From Clostridia bacterium (lineage in GTDB: Bacteria; Bacillota; Clostridia; UMGS1883), in NCBI GenBank assembly GCA_017468215.1, contig JAFUJG010000050.1, forward strand, positions 1-5,174: a DNA stretch of 5,174 nucleotides, written 5' to 3'. Below the pieces are notes generated by a model, which was not told where the DNA came from, ran no database searches, and was given only the letters and a program-made list of their open reading frames with translations. Made by a program: the position numbers and the translations under genes. Below, in pieces: positions 5,112 through 5,174 of the stretch (positions are counted from its first letter, which is position 1; each line of letters starts with the position of its first letter).

Positions 5112-5174
5112 TAAAAAATTTGTCGAAATTTATAAGGTTTTAGTAAAAATGTTTAAAAAAATTTAAAAATATTA
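5112..5174. other. AT-rich non-coding leader upstream of P1
   Basis: This stretch is almost entirely A/T runs and I see no credible coding frame or RNA gene in it. It lies immediately upstream of the P1 promoter and its tandem repeat. A-tracts and T-tracts at this position could act as an UP element for RNA polymerase or give DNA curvature, which is inference. The window ends here, so the neighbouring gene to the right and its orientation are unknown. Confidence 0.5.

Noticed and set aside
4983..5174. Searched for a LexA/SOS box that would suit a DNA-repair operon
   Set aside because: No GAAC-N4-GTTC-like palindrome is present in the leader or around P1.
1..5174. Searched for CRISPR arrays, tRNA or rRNA genes, transposase genes and phage genes
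   Set aside because: No regularly spaced repeats, no cloverleaf with T-loop sequence, and no transposase or phage motifs were seen.

Overview
The window looks like part of a Bacillota (Clostridia-type) chromosome. The reasons are a moderate-to-low GC content by eye, strong GGAGG ribosome binding sites, near-consensus sigma-A promoters, and the Gls24 (YloU) plus fatty-acid-kinase (YloV/FakA) gene pair that is characteristic of this phylum. I cannot name the genus.

All four genes are on the minus strand, so biological order runs from right to left. An AT-rich non-coding leader (4983-5174) carries a clear promoter, P1 (TTGACA, 17 bp, TATTAT), decorated with a dyad and a tandem 8-bp repeat. P1 drives a SbcD/YhaO-like metallophosphoesterase (3963-4982), then a compact SbcC/YhaN-like ATPase (2293-3966) that overlaps it by ATGA. 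The two should form a nuclease-ATPase complex of the Mre11-Rad50 kind. The ATPase has a predicted two-helix membrane hairpin where SbcC/Rad50 carries the zinc hook, and its signature and H-loop motifs are unusual.

A second, fully consensus promoter P2 (TTGACA, 18 bp, TATAAT) lies inside the last codons of the ATPase gene, and its -10 hexamer contains that gene's TAA stop. It should drive an Asp23/Gls24 protein (1905-2261) and the DAK2-domain protein YloV/FakA (260-1885), 19 bp apart. FakA is the kinase subunit that phosphorylates fatty acids held by FakB (DegV) proteins; no FakB gene is in the window. The unit ends in a strong intrinsic terminator 8 bases after the fakA stop.

The left end (1-225) has no convincing gene. 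It contains a chain of hairpins, including a perfect 14-bp dyad abutting the terminator, and looks like a structured intergenic repeat or remnant element. The four genes therefore make up two nested transcription units: a membrane-tethered DNA-processing pair, and a cell-envelope/lipid pair with its own promoter. No wholly new system is evident; the most notable points are the modified SbcC-like ATPase, the stop-codon promoter and the left-hand hairpin array.
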